From Zeus faber (taxonomy: Eukaryota > Chordata > Actinopteri > Zeiformes > Zeidae), in NCBI GenBank assembly GCA_960531495.1, contig CAUIJY010000124.1, forward strand, positions 1 to 64,000: 64,000 nucleotides of DNA. Direction: 5' to 3'. Under the pieces are notes generated by a model that saw nothing but the letters and a program-made list of their open reading frames with translations, was not told the DNA's origin and searched no databases. Of this stretch, positions 35,101-46,023 are shown piece by piece (the first letter of the stretch is position 1; each line of letters begins with the position of its first letter). The translations under genes were made by a program, and so were the position numbers.

Positions 35101-35800
35101 ACGGTGTGGGAGCAAATGCTGAAGGGGCCACCGTAGGAGGAGCCAAGACCACCACATGTGTCCTGCATGTTTTTAAAATATTGGAGTTTGTTTATTACAA
35201 TGAAACCTGTATTATTGATGAATATCCTATACTCTACACTAGATATTTTAACAAGACATATTACTTTGATTTGCTATTGTTTACTTTGAGTTGTCTGTAA
35301 TAGGATGAAGTGAATACATTGGGACCTCAGGTATTTTCTTTTTTTACGTTTTTTGAGGGACATTGGTTCTAGGCAGGGAAAGGTCCACTGGAAGGAATGA
35401 TGGGTCGAACAGCCTGACTTTGGACAAATGTTTTGATTTATTTCTAAAGTTCTAAATGTATGCACAAATATGTAACATCCTATACAGTTTTATAAACCCT
35501 TCGTCTTTTTCTGTTAATTGATTTGGAGTACCATAGGTGGTTGCCTGGGGCAGAGGGACTGTGAGAGCATTTTCCTGTCTTGATTGTTTGCTGGATGTTC
35601 TCAGAAAGGAAGCTGCCAGATGGGATTTTCGCTCTCACACTCCACAAATTTACTGTATTGCTACGACTAAGCATGGTAAGAAGGGTATATTATAATCGAT
35701 ATTGTTTGTTATTAAGTGATTTCTAGTAAGCCAATTAACATCATCAGTTCAATTACTCTTCTCTCTGTCGAAACATTGTATAGTCTCGAAGGGGGGAATA
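35101..35800. other. Mostly unassigned sequence
   Basis: No gene seen. A purine run (AAGGGGGGAA, 35790-35799) lies just before the LTR-like block. Confidence 0.35.
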
Positions 35801-36235
35801 TGAGGTGTCTGAATGAGGGCCCTGGGTTCTCGAGAATCAGAGCCCATTGTATAGTGATTGTATCGTATAATTACTAACTTAAGTTACTTTTAATTTATTG
35901 CTTTCAGGTCATACGGAGAGCGACAATAACAACGTGTCTATTTAGAGGCCCGTATGAGAACGGATGTAGGGAGGCCTCCAGCCTGGCCAGAGGAGGAAAT
36001 GTGTAGATTAACGTCGGACAAGTGCTGAACTGTGACCTATGTATTGTGACCAGATGGGCTACTTGATGTCCGTACTAGTATATAGGACAAGTCTTTTACT
36101 TCAGTCAACAGAGAAAACTTCCGGCTTTGTTCTCTTCTGGACGATCTATGGCAAGTCCGGTTTGATGCTGATTTGTGTAATAAAATTATTATTTTAATCA
36201 AGTCAGCGTTAGTGGAGATTCCTTCTTCATCAACA
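35801..36235 (+). repeat. Probable retroviral LTR
   Basis: Starts TGAGGTGTCTGAATG directly after a purine-rich run and ends TTCTTCATCAACA. Internal signals are a TATA box (AGTATATAGGAC, about 36077) and a poly(A) signal (GTAATAAAATT, about 36178), spaced as in an LTR of 435 bases. The purine run suggests a 3' LTR; no internal retroviral frame is readable upstream. Confidence 0.5.
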
Positions 36236-36257
36236 CATCAAAATCATCCAGAAACGA

Positions 36258-36327
36258 CACTATCTATCTATCTTTCTATCAAACTATCTATCTATGTATC
36301 TGTCTGTCTGTCTGTCTGTCTGTCTAG
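36258..36327. repeat. (TATC)n/(TCTG)n tetranucleotide repeat
   Basis: CTATCTAT units followed by seven CTGT-type units. Confidence 0.9.
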
Positions 36328-36468
36328 GGGCAACTCAACCTACCTCTAGGGATCAGTGCTTTCCTGTAGTTGCGCCACACAGATGCCTCTGTGACACAGG
36401 GTGGCAACAGCTTTCCAGCTACATTTTTCTGATTCGGAAGGCATCCCAGCAATACTATAGCATGGTCC

Positions 36469-36760
36469 TCAGCATAGTTTGTGATGAAGGCGACCACTTT
36501 TTGGCATTTTCTTGTTGTCTGAAGTGACTTCACTGCGTCTCGTGCAGTTTTTTTTTTCCGTGTTGCTGTCGGAGAACTGACTATCATCGTGGAAGATGTA
36601 GACCAGAATGAGCTGCTTACACTGACTTGGATCTATCGCAATGGTCAGATTAAGGTCCCAGATATGATTTAGAGCTTCCATAACAGCACCGAGATTAAAG
36701 TTTTCACAGACAAGTGAAACTGAGGAATCCTCGTGCTGCGCTTTAACCATCTGTTTATGG
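36469..36760 (-). pseudogene. Unknown repeat-encoded ORF fragment, copy 3
   Basis: A 93-residue minus frame with SLVCENFNLGAVMEALNHIW, DLNLTIAIDPSQC and an acidic SDSNTEK stretch, clearly homologous to 29771-30052. It lacks the MDYAKRVV segment in the same form. Confidence 0.45.
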
Positions 36761-38122
36761 AAGTGATGTCAGCTCTTTTGTTCTTTGTGGGTTATACCCC
36801 TGCACAACAATGGATTCAGGTGTGTGTTAAAGTAGTAGGATTAAAAAGTTTAACTCTATAAAAAACGGTTTCACAATGTGTCTTCACATCACATGGAATA
36901 TGGAGGAATGATCTTCACCTCGACGGTCGATTTAAAGGGAACAATTGATCAGTGTTGTTCAGCACTGTTCAGCAGCTCTGTGAACTGTGTTTCCCCATGA
37001 ACGGTTTAACATGTATGTACTATTTATAAGTCAAACTCAGTTTTGAAAATACGTTGAGAGATAAAAAAAAACACACAAAGGAACAATCTAATTTTAATTT
37101 TACTGCGAGAAAGGTTTTTTCAACTTATTTGGCTGCTCATGGTGATTTTAGAAATGCACAAGATTGCGGGATTGCTGTGGTGGGTCACATTTTTTGTCTT
37201 GCAGTTGACTCTCAATATGTGAGATTGGTTGGTGAGATGCGATTTCGGCACAACTTGAGATGCCATTGCCAGCAAGGACGAAATGTGTGACACGGTGTGT
37301 CATGGCTGGTCCCCTCTTTGTGTCTTTGGGGGTTTTTCTACAAAATAAACAATTTAATTTGTTTGTGATACTAAGGAACTTGAGCCAGATTTACACTGAA
37401 TCAGCCAAAAACTCAAGAAGTCCAATTCATTTCCTTGGAGAGTCGAAAACCGCATGCAGAAAGCCCTGACACTCTCATGTCTGGAATGCCTCGAAATTTG
37501 ACAACCCTTGTGACAAGTTTTGGTTCCGATGCTGCTGCGCCTCAAGCCCAGCGGTGTGCCTTACAAGCTCATTAGGCTTCGATTCAGAGAGCGAGCGAGT
37601 GAATCTTTGACTCTCAAACTGAAAATAACTACTGAAGATTAAATTAATATGGGCAAAAGGTCAAGGCATTTGGCATAATTCATATTGGATGTGACTGATT
37701 CACACTTGGCGGTATTCCTGTGAAAATTCCATTCACAACTCAAAGCCAAACCGACTCTTCTGACTCTCATTGGTCGTTCACATCCTCCCTCACTCACTAT
37801 GCCTTACACCAACTGAATCAAATTAATGAAGTCAAAGAATTGAACAAATAATTTTACCGAGTCACTCTTCAACGAACTAATCCCACAAAAGAGTCAAACT
37901 TTTAATCAGTAATTTGAACCTGGTGGAAAAGCGTCGCTTTTTCTCTCTCTGACCATTAGACATCTGCAGTGGTTTCTTGTGTCTATCTCTCCAGAGACCT
38001 TGTACACACTCACACACACTCTCCTCTTGACCCCACAAATCGATCAGTAGTTTGTCCTGGACAAGCTCAAATTTCCTCTCTTATTACGGAGGATTGATTT
38101 TAGCAGTGGAGTTAAAAGAGTG

Positions 38123-38123
<1 letters not shown>
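36761..38123. other. No recognisable feature
   Basis: Several frames of 60-80 residues without motifs. Nothing supported. Confidence 0.35.

Positions 38124-38207
<84 letters not shown>
38124..38207. repeat. (CA)n microsatellite
   Basis: About 40 CA units; the CA-rich, degenerate zone continues to about 38480. Confidence 0.95.
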
Positions 38208-38208
<1 letters not shown>

Positions 38209-38692
38209 AACACAAATACATTCACACTAACACATAAACACACATACATTCACACTCAGCATATGCCCAAAACACACACCAAAAATGAATATGTATCTCA
38301 CAGCCATACTTAACACACCACTCAGGTGCTCACATTCTCATAGACATGCAGATGCACAATGCCCCCCACCCCCTGACACACACATACAGACACACAAGTT
38401 GATACACACACATACACACACTGAATAAACTCAACAACGTAACACACGTAATTTACAAAACACACACCTACACAAGATGACCAGGACATAACCAGCTCAC
38501 CTTGACCTCAACTCAAGTAGACAGCCATAGCTCTGGCCAATCATGATGGCCTGGTAATTGGTTGGATGTGCATGAAGGGGGTGTGCCCTCAATTAACAGC
38601 TAGGCCACTTGTTACACGAACACACACACAAGAACCCCATTGTTCAAAAAGCCTTTTGCAAGGGTGGATGATGAAGACTGTACATCCACCAT
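38208..38692. other. CA-rich degenerate sequence
   Basis: Left flank of the tandem duplication; no gene seen. Confidence 0.4.
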
Positions 38693-39089
38693 GGAACACC
38701 GTTTAACCACTGGAGAGGTTAAGGGAGATAGATGGAGAGAGAGATTGGGGTAAGGTGGAGGTGGGGTTGCTTCTCGCCAGGTACACAGAGGTATGTAATT
38801 AATTATGAACTCTCACCTGCCCCAGCCAAGAGTGGATGTAACTGGTCAAAACTGTTCCTCAGCTTTCTTGTAAATTATATCCTAGGAGATTCTACTCATA
38901 CATCGTACTCTGGTTTTCATGATGTGGTGCAATTAACTTCACCACTTTATATCTTTTCACTAACATCTGGCTGCTGGAGAGAACTCTAAGGACCTGTTTG
39001 AAGACATTCCAACAATATTTTATGCCAACCTATCCAACAAGAACTTTGACAGTAGTCAGCCAACATGATAACAATGGTTTATCTCTAGA

Positions 39090-40594
39090 TTGTTGTCTGG
39101 ACAACAAATCCAAAGCCTCCACCTGCTCCCTGGACCCTATGCCAACGGCATTGGCATAGGGTCCAGGGAGCTCTGCCCCTCCATCACAGACATAATCAAC
39201 TCCTCCCTAGCATCTGGTACAGTTCCCCCAAGTCTCAAAATTGCCTCCATCACTCCCATCCTGAAGAAGCCTGGTCTGGACCCTGACGATCTTAACAACT
39301 ACCGGCCGATCTTCAACCTTCCATTCCTCAGTAAGGGCCTGGAAAGAGCAGTGGCTGCCCAGCTCCATCAACATCTGTCCAACCATGAGCTCTACGAACC
39401 CCTGCAGTCAGCCTACGGAACACACCACAGCACAGAGACCGCCCTAATCAAGATTACCCACGACCTCCTCCTCGCTGCAGGCACCAGTAACATCAGTATC
39501 CTCATCCTCCTCGACCTTTCCGCTGCTTTTGACATGCTTTCCCACACAATCCTCCTCAAACGCCTATCCGACCTCCTTGGCATCACTGGAACAGCTCTGT
39601 CATGGTTTCACTCATATCTATCAAATAGAACTCAGTTTGTCAAGATCAAGGCTTCTCCTCCCCCCATTCCCCAGTTAACCATGGCCTCCCTCAAGGCTCT
39701 GTGCTCGGTCCAACATTCTTCACCATCTATCTGCTCCCCCTCAACTCCCGCTGCTACGCTGACGATACACAGCTTTATCTCAGAACCTCACCATCCACTC
39801 TGCTTCCCCCACAGTCTCTGGTCAACTGCCTTCATGCCATAAAAACCTGGATGACAACAAACCTACTCCAACTCAACAGCAAAAATTCAAAGCTCATGGT
39901 TGTGGCCCCAAAGCCGCTGCTCCGGAAGGTTGGAGATCTCCTTCTCCTCGTCGGCGGCTGTTCCTTCAAAACATCTCCCGAGGTCCGCAACCTGGGTGTT
40001 ATCCTGGACTCTACCCTCTCCTTTCAGTCACATATCAAATCCATCACCAACTCCGCCTTCTATCACCTCAAAAACATCTCCGTCTCTCCCTCTCAGACCC
40101 CGTGGCTGAAATCCTCATCCACGCTTTCATCACCTCCCGGTTGGACTACTGTAGCGGAGTCCTGTCCGGGTTTTCCAAAAAAAGCCCTGGAAAGGCTCCA
40201 GTATGTGCAGAACTCAGCTGCCAGGGTTAACACCCACACCAAGCCCTGGCAGCACATCACCTCCACCCTCATTCACCTTCACTGGCTCCCAGTCAAGTTC
40301 CGCATCTCCTTCAAACTTCTCCTCCTCAGATACCAATCCCTTCATGCACTCGGCCCCCAATACCTGTCCGACCTCCTCTACCAACACAATCCATCCCGGA
40401 ACTTGCGTTCCTCAAACATGGGTCTGCTGTCCATCCCCCGTACCAGATTACAAACTTCCGTTGACAGAGCTTTCAGTGTGGCAGCACCCACCCTATGGAC
40501 CTCTGTCCCTCCTGTAATCCATAACGCCCCATCCCTGGACACTTTCAAAACAACCCTCAAGACCCACCTTTTCACCACGGCCTTTCCCAATTAG
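39090..40594 (+). pseudogene. L2-like RT, frameshifted, left copy
   Basis: The first frame (39090-39842) has ITPILKKPGLDPDDLNNYRP, LQSAYGTHHSTETALIKITH and motif A (LILLDLSAAFD). The true reading moves to another frame near 39690 (39701-40594) with GPTFFTIYLLP, motif C (YADDTQLYL), LGVILDSTLSFQSHI and the L2 C-terminus FKTTLKTHLF. Near 40110 the text is scrambled over about 15 residues, suggesting a further pair of small indels. A 21-bp perfect inverted repeat lies in the first frame (39125-39171). Confidence 0.8.
39125..39171. repeat. Perfect 21-bp inverted repeat in the LINE
   Basis: Arms 39125-39145 and 39151-39171 are exact reverse complements around CGGCA. The left arm begins GCTCCCTGGACCC. 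It replaces the normal pre-RT sequence and shifts the frame there. Present also in the right copy (47886-47932). Confidence 0.95.
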
Positions 40595-40727
40595 TTAGTT
40601 GGTTTAGAGATTCCTTTGTTTTGTTTTGGTTCCTCTATCCTTTAATCTGCCACCCCCCTTGCCCCTCTCCTGTAAAGCCATCTTGGGTTTTTTAAAAGGT
40701 GCTCTACAAATTTAAGTGAAGTTATTA

Positions 40728-41394
40728 TTTTAGATGATCTTATCAGAATGCAGAAAAAGGCGGGTGTGTATGAATTCAGTATGTCGATGAAAAGAGGGGC
40801 AAAGGATGAGGACGGCCTGTGGAGGGCCCAGGATGGACAGTTTGTGGCTCCTACAGTATTACTAGGAATTCTCATTACTGAGGCACATGGTTTTGATCAT
40901 TGTGCAAGGGGGGAAGTGGTAAGGAGAAATAAAAAGCAAGGATTTTGTTCTCCATATGATGATATTGGTCTCACGTCTACAATGAATGGTAGACGTGCGT
41001 CTGGCTGAATGTGAAGTATGTGCCCAAAATAACATGCGAAAAGGCATCACTACCCCTTAGGACAGTTTCCAACACCAGAAGGACCTGGATTATGTGGATA
41101 TGATAAAAAAGGTATGGTAATGGTCAAAGGTATATGCTAGTGATAGCAGACGGATTCATTAGATGGGTGGAAGTTGTTCCATCAGCAGAGTTTGGAGCAG
41201 GGACAGTAATAAAGTTCATGACAACAGCAGTAATACCTAGATTTGGTTTTCCAACAGAGATCAGCTCAGATAATGGATCCTTTACTTCCAGTAAAGGTTC
41301 ATTCATACAGAAGGCAGTGAAACAAGTGATGCAGCACCTGAGAATAAGCAAAGGCATGTCACATGAATGCATGTCGCAAAGGAAAGGCCTCTGA
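40728..41394 (+). pseudogene. Endogenous retrovirus integrase fragment, left copy
   Basis: Pieces of a gamma/epsilon-type integrase: ITEAHGFDHCARGEVVRRNK (N-terminal region), then YMLVIADGFIRWVEVVPSAE with the first catalytic Asp, and FGFPTEISSDNG with the second. Stops and frame changes separate the pieces; the Glu region and C-terminus are missing. It resembles ERV-1 more than ERV-2, but this is inference. It directly follows the L2 3' tail. Confidence 0.65.
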
Positions 41395-42117
41395 AAAGCC
41401 AGAGGGGTGAGGGGCTCACTTTGAGTGACCTGTGACCTCCCTCAGAGGTAGAGAGGTTTCCTATGTAATTATCTCCATATGGTGGAAAACTTTGAAAAAT
41501 TGGAAGACAAGGAGGAGTTAATGCTTAATAATAATAATATATCACTTTGTGAAGCAAAGAGTTTTCATCGTACTCTGCAGACCTCACTCAGACTGGTTCT
41601 CTCTTAATAAAAAGTATTATCCGTGTATCCAACTTACCTCAAGTGCTGCCTATTTGTTTAAAGAACCTAAGACTGGGGTTTTCTCTACTATATGCCATAT
41701 GCCATATCCTGTTAGGGACAAATGTAACACCAATTAACATGCTGTTATTGTAGGTTACAATGAACCTTGATTTAGCCAAAGCCATAATTGGCAGCATTTG
41801 GATCTGAACCGAGGCATCCGTAGAGACATGAGCCGAAATACAGTGCCTCATGCCTCAATGTGAAGCTGGTGCTTGCCCTGCATGGTGCTTCTAATAACAG
41901 AGGAGACAGGTCATTATTGAGTTGCTGTTTTTCATCATTTTTGATGTCATTTGATCATTTGAGTATGAAGTCTCCTTGGCAGAGCAAAGGTTTGGTCTAG
42001 GGTTACAAATTAGGTGCAATTTGTATGACATTCCACAATTGTTGATGACATCTGAACATGTCATTTGAGAGGCTGATATTCAAGGTTAGGAGCAGCAGTT
42101 GTATGTTCACTGAGGAA
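41395..42117. other. tRNA-linked repeat spacer, left copy
   Basis: Includes a small hairpin near 41384-41405 (GCCTCTGAAAAGCCAGAGG) and the spacer GTGCTTGCCCTGCATGGTGC at about 41870. The segment at about 41755-41850 (GCAGCATTTGGATCTGAACC) recurs at 42320-42410 and 58210-58310. It has a T-arm-like motif on the minus strand but no cloverleaf I can defend. Confidence 0.4.
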
Positions 42118-42190
42118 GAGCTTGTTGGTCTGTGCGTGTGATTCACGCTTTGATGTGGAGCGGTCCCAGGTTCAAATCAGAGATGAGCTC
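42118..42190 (+). tRNA. tRNA-Pro-like pseudogene, left copy
   Basis: GAGCTTGTTGGTCTGTGCG..., T-arm CCCAGGTTCAAATC, ends ATGAGCTC, so acceptor bases pair. The anticodon stem is broken (CACGCTTTGATGTGGAG). Confidence 0.5.
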
Positions 42191-42566
42191 TAAAAGTGAA
42201 TTTGTATCCTTCCAGGGCATTGTTCATTGTCAGATGGAATGCACAGAATTTGTTCATGGCCATATACCATATCCTGATAGAGACCAATTTACTTGCTCTT
42301 ATGGTAGGTTACAATGAACCTTGATTTAACCAAAGCCATGTTTGGCAGCATTTGGATCTTAACCGAGGCATCCGTAGAGACTGGAGCAAAAATACAGTGT
42401 CTAATGCCACCCTATCTACATTTAAAGACTTAATATGACAAATGTGAAGCTGGTGCTTCCCTGCATGGTTCTTCTAATAACAGAGGAGACAGACAAGGCA
42501 ACAGGTCATCATTTGATGCCTGCACTGGCTGGCTTGCTAATCAGCATTGTTAAACTAGGGGTCTAG

Positions 42567-42638
42567 GGCTTTGTTGGGCAAAACATATGATTCTCATTTT
42601 GGGTGTGAGAGGTCCGGGTTCATACCCTGGATAGACCC
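42567..42638 (+). tRNA. tRNA-Pro(TGG)-like pseudogene, left copy
   Basis: Anticodon stem CTCAT/GTGAG with loop TTTGGGT (anticodon TGG) and T-arm CCGGG/CCTGG. The D-arm and acceptor are decayed. Confidence 0.55.
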
Positions 42639-42977
42639 ACAAGCTTTGAGAATCTTTGATCAGAGTTGTTCCGTACAGGTTTGTAATGTTTAAACAACAA
42701 CAGTCACATTTCTCTTGAGAAATACAAGGATTGCCCATATACTGTAGCTATAATACTTAGAAAGAGAACTAACACTATTTTAGTGCTGTTAGAGTATGAC
42801 CTCTCCTTGGCAGAGCACAGGTCTGGTCTAGAATTACCTAAATGTGGTGTTCAAACTGCACCTTAGTGGATTTTGAACACCACATTTTTGATGACATCTG
42901 AACTTGCAGTTTGAGAGACTGATATTCTAGGTTAGAGGAAGCTCTTGTACTTTAATCTAGAAGAGCCCAATCAAGCT

Positions 42978-43059
42978 TGGCAGTGGTGGGATTTGAACCC
43001 ACGCCCCCGAAGAGACTGGAGCCTTAATCCAGCGCCTTAGACCACTCGGCCACACTACC
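42978..43059 (-). tRNA. tRNA-Leu(AAG), left copy
   Basis: 82 nt on the minus strand: acceptor GGTAGTG/CACTGCC paired (one wobble), D-arm GTGGCCGAGTGGTCTAAGG, anticodon stem CTGGA/TCCAG with loop TTAAGGC (anticodon AAG), long variable arm, T-stem GTGGG/CCCAC with TTCAAAT. It looks intact. ERV-2 sequence begins a few dozen bases to its right. Confidence 0.85.
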
Positions 43060-43088
43060 ACATTCTGCTGTTACCTTCCGACATCTCC

Positions 43089-44756
43089 TTGTTGCTGGCC
43101 CACGTCCGACCCACCCTTTGGGCGGCCGGCAAATACGATGTAGGCCTCATAAAACACTGTCCCCCAGTGCACATCAAACCCAAATCCTCTTTCTGCCCGT
43201 CACAAAAACAATATCCATTGCGACAGGAAGCTGTTGATCGCATCACCCCCGTCTTTGAGTCCCTCCTTGACGTGGGAATCATCAGCCCATGTGACGACTC
43301 CCCTGTCCAAACACCTATATTCCCAGTCAAGAAAATCCGACCTCAAGGGCAGCCCACCGAGTGGCCCTTTGTCCAAGACCTGCAGGCCGTTAATGCGGCC
43401 ATCGACTCCCCCACTCCGAATGTTCCTAACCCAGACACTATCATGAGTCAAATCCCTTCGGGATCCACTTGGTTTTCTGTTTTGACCTCTCCAATGCTTT
43501 TTTCTCTGTCCCAGTCAACCCATACTCCCAGTTTTGGTTCGCCTTCCACTTCGCTGGACCTCAAACCTGGACACGCCTCTGCCAGGGCTTAACTTGCAGC
43601 CCCACCCTCTTCTGCGAGGCTCTCGCCCGCAGCCTCGCCCCCTTCGTCCTTTCTGAGGGAAGGGTCCTCCTGCAGTATGTGGACGACCCAGTGTGAACAG
43701 TACACCCTCACACTCCAGCGGCCTGTCTCATCTGAGGGTCATAAGGTTTCTCTAAGCAAACTTCAGTAAGTCTACCAGAAAGTGGTCTTCCTTGGTCACG
43801 TCATTACCCCTCAGGGGAAGACTTTGTCCCTGCCAGAATCCAGGCCATCATCAACGTCCCCAGACCATATAACAAAAAGCAAATGCTCTCTTTTCTCGGC
43901 ATGTGTTCTTACTGCTGCCACTTCATCCCCAATTTTTCAGCCCTTGACCGCCCCCTCAAGGAAATCACCCTGTCCCGCAGCCTTACGGCCTCTTCTCCAC
44001 TAACATGGACCGAGGACGCCTGCACCGCCTCCGAGGCCCTTAAGATGGCCCTCCGACGTCTCCAAACTTGGCAATTCCAGATCCCCTTTGGCCCTTTGTT
44101 CAGTTCATGGACGAACGTCAGGGCAGCATGACCTCTGTCCTATTACCAAAACATGGCGACACCCTCTGGCCTGTGGGTTTCTTCATATGTTTATTAGATC
44201 CGGTGGCTTGTGGCCTTCCTCCTTGCCTACATGCTGTCGCGGCCTGTGAAAAGGCCGTGCTGGCCACACGCGACTTTGTGGGTTTCGCGCCACTCACCCT
44301 TTTTATTCCCCATTCCGTCTCCAACATCTTACAGGAACAAAAATCCTCCCGTCTCTCGCGGCACGTTGGCTCCGCTACCACACAGTGCTCCTTGGGCTTC
44401 CACATGTCACGGTGCTCGTCGCCCTGACCGAGGCGTGCAAATTAGCCAAAGGCCGTTCAGCGACAATCTACACCGACTCTCGTTACGCTTTTGGCGTCGT
44501 GTTTGACTTTGGAGCACTTTGGAAACACAGACGGTTTTTGAAGTCAGACGGCAAGCCATTACTGCACCACCATAAAGTGGCGGCCCATTTGGAGGCCATC
44601 CTCCTCCCCCTCTCCATCGCTGTTTGTAAATGCGCCGCACACACTCCCAACACAGATCCCGTCTCCCTCGGCAACGCCCGCGCGACGCAGCCCCCTCCCT
44701 CATTCCTCCTCCCTCTACTCATCCCCCCCTTCCCCCACACCCCCCTCCCTCACTGA
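43089..44756 (+). pseudogene. ERV-2 reverse transcriptase and RNase H, left copy
   Basis: The RT fingers and palm start at about 43101 (YPLRQEAVDRITPVFESLLD, PIFPVKKIRPQGQPTEWPF). The frame changes near 43480, after which FDLSNAFFSVPV and the YVDD active site (43676-43687) appear, followed by a TGA at 43694. The thumb is in 43782-44131 (VVFLGHVITPQGK, MLSFLGMCSYCCHF). RNase H follows in two frames, with IYTDSRYAFG near 44466-44495 holding a catalytic Asp. At least four frame breaks. Confidence 0.8.
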
Positions 44757-44779
44757 CCTGCTCTCCCTCTCTTCCCCAG

Positions 44780-45871
44780 ATGAACGCAGACTTTGGTCCA
44801 GCTGTGGGGCCACCCTCCGCGATGGCGTTTGGATGAGCCCCGATGACAAACCCTGCCTGCCCAGGCGCCTGTTTCCTTGTTTCGTTAAGTTGTCACATGG
44901 TTTGGACCATGTGTCAAAAGGAGGTATGTGCACGGCAGTACAAACACATTGGTTCACAAAAGGCTTTTCAACATTTGCAGCCACATATTGCAACAAGTTT
45001 GTAATTTGCGCCCAACACAACCCTAGCAGGCCAAAGGGCCTCACACACCCCACCGCACACCCAACCCCAACGCGCCCGTTCCAACATGTAATGATAGACT
45101 TCGTCGAATTTACACCGTGCAGAAACAAAAAATACTGTCTGGTCATGGTTGACATGTTTTCCAAATAGGTGGAAGCTTTCCTCGCCAAACATGCCACGGC
45201 GTCAACAGTGGCGAAAGCCGACAATGGCAGCCATTTTGTAAACAACCTCCTCACACAGTTGTCGACACATTTCCAATTTGATTTAAAAACACACTGCAGC
45301 TACCACCCATAATCTGGGGGTGCTGTAGAATGCGAAAACGGGTCGCTGAAAAACAAACTGGCAAAATGCTTCAGCAAAACAAACCTCAACTAGGTAGACG
45401 CGCTGCCCATCGTGCTGATGTATATGAGAATGCGAGTGCGCCCGCAAAATAACCTTTCCCCTTTCAAGGTCCTTTTCGCAGCCCCTCCCAATGTGGGACT
45501 GGGACATCCAGGCCCGCTGATGGTCACCAACCTCTGCGAAGACACGCTGGTAAGATATTGCATTTCCTTAACCAAGTCTCTTTCTGAAATCGGACAACAG
45601 GTAGGCTCTGCCTTGCCCCAAGCTGCCACTGGGCCCATTGCACAACATTCGACCTGGCGACTTCATGCTGATAAAGAATAAACACCGGAAGTCCTGGAAA
45701 CACCAGCGATGGCTGGGCCCATACCAGGTCTTCCTGACAACCCACACGACGATAAAAGTCCAGGAAAGGGCAACATGGGTGCATGCCAGTCACTGCAAGA
45801 CCATCAGCCTCCAACTACAGCCCGGAAACACCCAGCAAGGAGGGTCACACACAACCCCTCCCATCCCCTAA
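44780..45871 (+). pseudogene. ERV-2 integrase, left copy
   Basis: Starts near 44780 (GVWMSPDDKPCLPRR); the core has VMIDFVEFTPCRNKKYCLVM, a TAG at about 45166-45168 after FSK, then DNGSHFVNN and a region with YHP followed by a stop and ENGSLKNK. The C-terminal domain reads RPGDFMLIKNKHRKSWKHQR and WLGPYQVFLTTHTTIKV (45638-45790), the usual basic tail. At least three stops. Confidence 0.75.
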
Positions 45872-46023
45872 AAAATATTGTTACGAACACTGTTAGTTGC
45901 AAGGTGATGCGTGCGGGCAACCGTCCACCTTAGGTCATAGACAAACGCACCCATAGGTCATAGACGAACGACGCTGACCACCACACACCACACTACATCA
46001 AGGATGCAGAAGCAGATGACACC

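Larger units (their letters stand above)
39000..40730 (+). mobile_element. L2-like LINE fragment, left copy
   Basis: Encodes the RT and C-terminal region of an L2-type LINE and ends in GGTGCTCTACAAATTTAAGTG followed by TTATTATTTT, a short microsatellite-like 3' tail. 5'-truncated, with no endonuclease. Confidence 0.7.

Noticed and set aside
34729..35155. Pro/Gln-rich (+) and Ala/Val/Pro-rich (-) open frames of 112 and 139 residues
   Set aside because: Both strands are open across an imperfect GC-rich minisatellite. No domain, start context or homologous copy supports a protein.
41755..41850. Possible tRNA on the minus strand in the recurring segment (also 42320-42410, 58210-58310)
   Set aside because: A T-arm-like GGTTCAGATCC is present, but I could not build acceptor and anticodon stems, so it is only listed as repeat spacer.
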